From positions 771 to 9,003 of the forward strand of contig PKWD01000091.1 in assembly GCA_003131945.1 (NCBI GenBank): a stretch of 8,233 nucleotides of DNA. The letters are read 5' to 3'. Shown one piece after another: positions 5,983-8,233 of the stretch; the first letter of the stretch is position 1, and every line of letters begins with the position of its first letter. The position numbers were made by a program, and so were the translations under genes. The notes beneath the pieces are model-generated. The model had not been told where the DNA came from. It was given only the letters and a program-made list of their open reading frames with translations, and searched no databases. This DNA comes from Acidimicrobiaceae bacterium. Lineage in GTDB: Bacteria; Actinomycetota; Acidimicrobiia; Acidimicrobiales; UBA8190.

Positions 5983-6619
5983 GTGGCCGGTGGTGGATCA
6001 AGCGTCAGTTCGTTGAGCGACCCTGTCAGGGATGAGGCCGAACCTCTTGCCCCCACGAGGCGACCTCGACACGTCAACGGGCGACCCGGTCGAGTGGTCA
6101 TAGCTGTAGGAGTACTCCTTCTCCTCGGTATGGGGCTGACGGCTTTCGCTTTTTCACGGTCCGATCACTCGGGTGGCGATCCTGGCGGGGTGGTCCTTCG
6201 TGAACTGTCGCCAGTCGCCAGGGCTGTTCCATCGGGATCGACAGTCGTCTACTCCAGCAAGAATGATGCGGTGTGGTCACCGGCATGCCCTGCCAATCCC
6301 AGCGGGCGGGCCGGGTGGAGTGGTGTAGAGGTGTTCACCAACTTCAAGTCGGTGGACACCACCCAAACGATTGTCAGCGCAGTAGGGACAGCTCTGGCGG
6401 CACAAGGATGGTCGCCAAACGCTCCCTGTTGACGACGCTGCGTGGCAGTACACACCACTTGCTGAATGGACGAGATCCCTCCCCGGAACTACCTCAGCCA
6501 AGGTCGTCGTATTCGAGTACCCGCAGAATGCAAGCCCCCCCTCACCTGGTACGCCGGAATCGGCGTGGATGCTCGGAGCAGAAGGAAAGACGCCCGGTTA
6601 CGCGTTGCCCGGGTGTTGA
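5983..6619 (+). CDS. Single-pass membrane/secreted protein, unknown function, interrupted by a frame change
   Basis: The first frame runs to TGA at 6430-6432 (about 149 aa). It has a polar N-terminus and one membrane segment (VVIAVGVLLLLGMGLTAFAF, about residues 38-57), then an extracytoplasmic part with VWSPACPANPSGRAGW and FTNFKSVDTTQTIVSAVGTA. It ends ...GWSPNAPC. Directly after this, the next frame continues with convincing protein sequence to TGA at 6617-6619: DDAAWQYTPLAEWTRSLPG, VVVFEYPQN, SAWMLGAEG and GYALPGC. Dropping one C from CCC at 6424-6426 joins the two into a coherent 211-aa protein of the type seen in actinobacterial membrane-anchored proteins of unknown role. Explanations are a 1-base insertion (mutation or sequencing error) or, less likely, +1 slippage at CCC-T. 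Codon use is more AT-tolerant than in the flanking repair genes. The start is uncertain: TTG 5980 and GTG 5983 both fit, and no clear ribosome site is seen. Confidence 0.6.
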
Positions 6620-6644
6620 GCGAGGGCCTGACTTCCACTCTGAT

Positions 6645-6677
6645 CCTGTCCCCACCCAACCGGTGATTGGGGACAGG
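6645..6677. terminator. Hairpin between convergent genes, likely bidirectional terminator
   Basis: CCTGTCCCCA at 6645-6654 pairs perfectly with TGGGGACAGG at 6668-6677, a 10-bp stem with a 13-base loop. It lies between the end of the membrane-protein gene (6619) and the stop of the zinc-finger gene (6689), where a terminator for both directions is expected. There is no clear T-run on either side. Confidence 0.65.
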
Positions 6678-6688
6678 GGCACGGGCCA

Positions 6689-7054
6689 TTACTTCTCGCC
6701 AGAGAATCGCTCCCACGCCGACTGTCGTTTCATCCCCAAGGACGTTCCGATGGCCGCCCACGTAGCGCCAAGCTCTCTCGCCCTCTTCACGAAGCGGGAG
6801 AGATTGCTTTCGACCTGCGCACCTGCGGCCGCCATCCGAGGGAGGCTGGCAAGTACTCCATCGAGGTCAAGGTCCTCTTCCCAAGATGTCAGCTGTGGTG
6901 GCAAAGAGGGTGGGCTGCTGATGATCTGGCGACAGAGATCTACACACTCGTCACAGATGTAGACCCCCGGACCAGCGACCAACTTTGCCACTTCGTCTTT
7001 CGGTTTCAGACAGAACGAGCAGAATGTAGTGACACGCTCTTCGGTGACGGCCAT
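6689..7054 (-). CDS. Small ClpX-type C4 zinc-finger protein with C-terminal HTH-like segment
   Basis: 121 aa from ATG 7054, preceded by a strong AAGGAG. The N-terminal 45 residues are a ClpX-type zinc-binding domain: FCSFC (Cys12, Cys15), a '[12 protein letters not shown]' stretch (Cys34, Cys37), then VDLCRQI. In ClpX this domain dimerises and recruits substrates or adaptors. There is no AAA+ ATPase part, so this is not a ClpX protein. After a Pro/Ser linker and an acidic stretch (WEEDLDLDG), the C-terminus [20 protein letters not shown] followed by [13 protein letters not shown] resembles the helix-turn-helix found in small actinobacterial DNA-binding proteins. A role as a transcription factor or an adaptor-like regulator is inferred. 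It is divergent from the PHP gene and has a well-formed promoter embedded in repeated boxes, suggesting regulation and perhaps autoregulation. Codons are less GC-biased than in the PHP gene. Confidence 0.85.
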   Translation of the reverse strand: MAVTEERVTTFCSFCLKPKDEVAKLVAGPGVYICDECVDLCRQIISSPPSLPPQLTSWEEDLDLDGVLASLPRMAAAGAQVESNLSRFVKRARELGATWAAIGTSLGMKRQSAWERFSGEK

Positions 7055-7068
7055 GGGGTTCTCCTTGC

Positions 7069-7125
7069 GTTGTCAGGCCCCTGGTGTTGTCAGGGGAGAC
7101 CTTACAACGTCAGGGACCTCCTGAC
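7069..7125. repeat. Cluster of GTCAGG boxes in the zinc-finger gene leader and promoter
   Basis: The 9-mer GTTGTCAGG occurs exactly at 7069-7077 and 7086-7094 (17 bases apart). GTCAGG recurs at 7109-7114 and in inverted orientation (CCTGAC) at 7120-7125. The last two form an inverted repeat with a 5-base spacer between the -35 and -10 elements of the minus-strand promoter. The first two lie in its predicted leader. This is the pattern of an operator array for a DNA-binding protein, possibly the zinc-finger/HTH protein itself. Confidence 0.5.
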
Positions 7126-7127
7126 AA
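7099..7127 (-). promoter_or_regulatory. Predicted housekeeping-type promoter of the zinc-finger gene
   Basis: On the minus strand TTGTCA (7127-7122) is separated by exactly 17 bases from TAAGGT (7104-7099), close to the -35/-10 pattern with the TAnnnT form of the -10. It would start transcription near 7092 and give a leader of about 37 bases carrying AAGGAG before ATG 7054. The GTCAGG inverted repeat sits inside the spacer. Confidence 0.55.
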
Positions 7128-7171
7128 AGACGAACTTGCAGACTGCCCCGGACACCAGGGTCGGAGACCGG

Positions 7172-7177
7172 TACATT
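7172..7177 (+). promoter_or_regulatory. Putative -10 box giving a leaderless PHP transcript
   Basis: TACATT (TAnnnT) ends seven bases before the GTG start at 7185, and no Shine-Dalgarno is present. This is the typical arrangement for leaderless mRNAs in actinobacteria. No good -35 is seen. Confidence 0.45.
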
Positions 7178-7184
7178 CACGATC

Positions 7185-8201
7185 GTGGACCCCGTCGCCG
7201 CCCTCCGCCGCATCGCCTACCTGCTCGAAGCCGAAGGGGCCGGTACCTACAAGGTCCGGGCCTTCCGCAACGCCGCCACCATCCTGGCCGCCGAGCCGCC
7301 CTCCCGGGTCGAGGAGCTGTCGCGCTCGGGACGCCTCACGTCGCTGCCCGGCATCGGCGACAGCACGGCCACGGCCGTGAAGGAGGCGCTCGCCGGTGGC
7401 GACCCGGCCTACCTCACCGAACTCGTCCAACGGGCCGACCCGCCACCGAAGGGGGCGGTGGCCAAAGTGCGAAAACTGTTGCGGGGCGACTGCCACAGCC
7501 ACTCGGACTGGTCCGACGGCGGCAGCCCCATCGACGAGATGGCCGAGGCCGCCCGCCATCTCGGACACGAGTACTGGGCCCTCACCGATCACAGTCCCCG
7601 GCTCACCGTGGCCCACGGTCTCAACCCCGAGCGTTTGCGCCAACAGCTCGACGTCGTGGCCGAGCTGAACGAGGAGCTCGCCCCGTTCCGGATCCTCACC
7701 GGCATCGAGGTCGACATCCTGGAGGACGGGAGCCTCGACCAGGACGAGACGCTGCTGGCCCGGCTCGACATCGTGGTGGCCAGCGTGCACTCGAAGCTCT
7801 CCATGGACCCCGGACCCATGACAAAGCGCATGGTGGCCGCCGTCGATAGCCCCCATACCGACATCCTTGGGCACTGCACCGGTCGCAAGCTGGTGGGCAA
7901 GGGTCGGCCCCAGTCCCGGTTCGATGCCGAGCTCGTCTTCGCCGCCTGTGCCCGCACCGGCACCGCCGTGGAGATCAACTCCCGCCCCGAACGACGCGAC
8001 CCGCCCGAGCCCCTGCTGCGCCAGGCCCTGGAGCTCGGCTGCCTGGTCTCGATCGACACCGACGCCCATGCCCCCGGTCAGCTGGAGTGGTTGCGCAACG
8101 GATGCGAGCAGGCCGTCGAGGCCGACGCGCCGGACGACCGGATCGTGAACGCCTGGCCCCTCACACAGTTGCTGGCCTGGACGGCCGGCCATGCCGCCTG
8201 A
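7185..8201 (+). CDS. PHP-domain metal-dependent phosphoesterase with N-terminal HhH region (PolX-like, no palm)
   Basis: 338 aa from GTG 7185. Residues 1-85 resemble the 8-kDa/helix-hairpin-helix part of family X polymerases (LLEAEGAGTYKVRAFRNAA, then the hairpin SLPGIGDSTATAV at 53-65). Residues 100-338 are a PHP domain with the full set of metal-ligand positions: HSH (104/106), Asp111, TDH (His136), GIEVD (Glu175), SVH (His202), LGH (His230), and DTDAH (291-295). The palm and thumb polymerase domains that lie between these parts in bacterial PolX are missing, and the join at residues 86-99 is a short Pro/Lys linker. The protein is therefore expected to bind DNA and hydrolyse phosphoesters (nuclease or 3'-end processing) rather than polymerise. 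COG1387-type histidinol phosphatase is the alternative name such proteins receive. It is divergent from the zinc-finger gene and probably leaderless. The stop TGA at 8199-8201 falls in the first unit of a 16-bp tandem repeat. Confidence 0.9.
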   Translation: MDPVAALRRIAYLLEAEGAGTYKVRAFRNAATILAAEPPSRVEELSRSGRLTSLPGIGDSTATAVKEALAGGDPAYLTELVQRADPPPKGAVAKVRKLLRGDCHSHSDWSDGGSPIDEMAEAARHLGHEYWALTDHSPRLTVAHGLNPERLRQQLDVVAELNEELAPFRILTGIEVDILEDGSLDQDETLLARLDIVVASVHSKLSMDPGPMTKRMVAAVDSPHTDILGHCTGRKLVGKGRPQSRFDAELVFAACARTGTAVEINSRPERRDPPEPLLRQALELGCLVSIDTDAHAPGQLEWLRNGCEQAVEADAPDDRIVNAWPLTQLLAWTAGHAA

Positions 8202-8233
8202 GAATCACGCCGCCTGAGAATCACGCCGCCTGA
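8193..8233. repeat. 16-bp tandem repeat over the PHP stop codon
   Basis: GCCGCCTGAGAATCAC occurs at 8193-8208 and exactly again at 8209-8224, and a third copy begins at 8225 and is cut by the window edge (GCCGCCTGA). The first unit contains the last two alanine codons and the stop of the PHP gene; later units are non-coding. The number of copies may vary between strains. Confidence 0.85.

Overview
The window is high-GC bacterial DNA with densely packed genes, strong G/C preference at third codon positions, GTG starts, and signs of leaderless transcription (a TAnnnT box a few bases before a start codon). Together with the gene families (LigC-type ATP-dependent ligase, LigD-like polymerase/primase protein, COG4315 secreted repeat, a short ClpX-zinc-finger protein), this suggests an actinobacterium. 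An acidimicrobial-type lineage is possible, but I cannot fix the taxon from the sequence alone.

Layout. Positions 1-195 hold the 3' end of an OB-fold nucleic-acid-binding protein (+). Positions 239-2870 are a minus-strand series. In transcription order it is a possible 68-aa ORF, a receiver-only response regulator, a truncated COG4315-type secreted-repeat gene, and an exported alpha/beta hydrolase of about 496 aa. Positions 2976-4040 (+) encode an ATP-dependent DNA ligase of the LigC type. Positions 4666-5691 (-) encode a stand-alone LigD-type polymerase/primase (PrimPol-C-like). The two repair genes face each other tail to tail. Between them lies decayed sequence: the C-terminal remnant of a dihydrofolate-reductase/RibD-C family gene with two frameshifts, and an EthD-domain gene with one frameshift. 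Positions 5692-5979 are non-coding and carry three spaced TTGGTMAG boxes upstream of the PrimPol gene. Positions 5983-6619 (+) are a single-pass membrane/secreted protein gene interrupted by a +1 frame change. It converges, over a hairpin terminator, on a minus-strand gene (6689-7054) for a small protein with a ClpX-type C4 zinc finger and a C-terminal HTH-like segment. That gene is divergent from a PHP-domain protein with an N-terminal helix-hairpin-helix region (7185-8201, +), a PolX-like protein without the polymerase palm.

How the genes fit together. The ligase and the PrimPol-like protein are a recognised functional pair in mycobacteria (gap filling and nick sealing in excision repair). 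The HhH-PHP protein and the OB-fold protein also belong to nucleic-acid families, so the window is enriched for DNA repair functions. The hydrolase, the secreted-repeat remnant and the EthD and DHFR remnants look like unrelated accessory content. No phage, IS element, CRISPR array, tRNA or rRNA was recognised. The most notable points are the eroding block between the two repair genes, a 26-bp perfect palindrome spanning the ligase stop codon, the regulatory-looking repeat arrays upstream of the PrimPol and zinc-finger genes, and the clean frame change in the membrane-protein gene.
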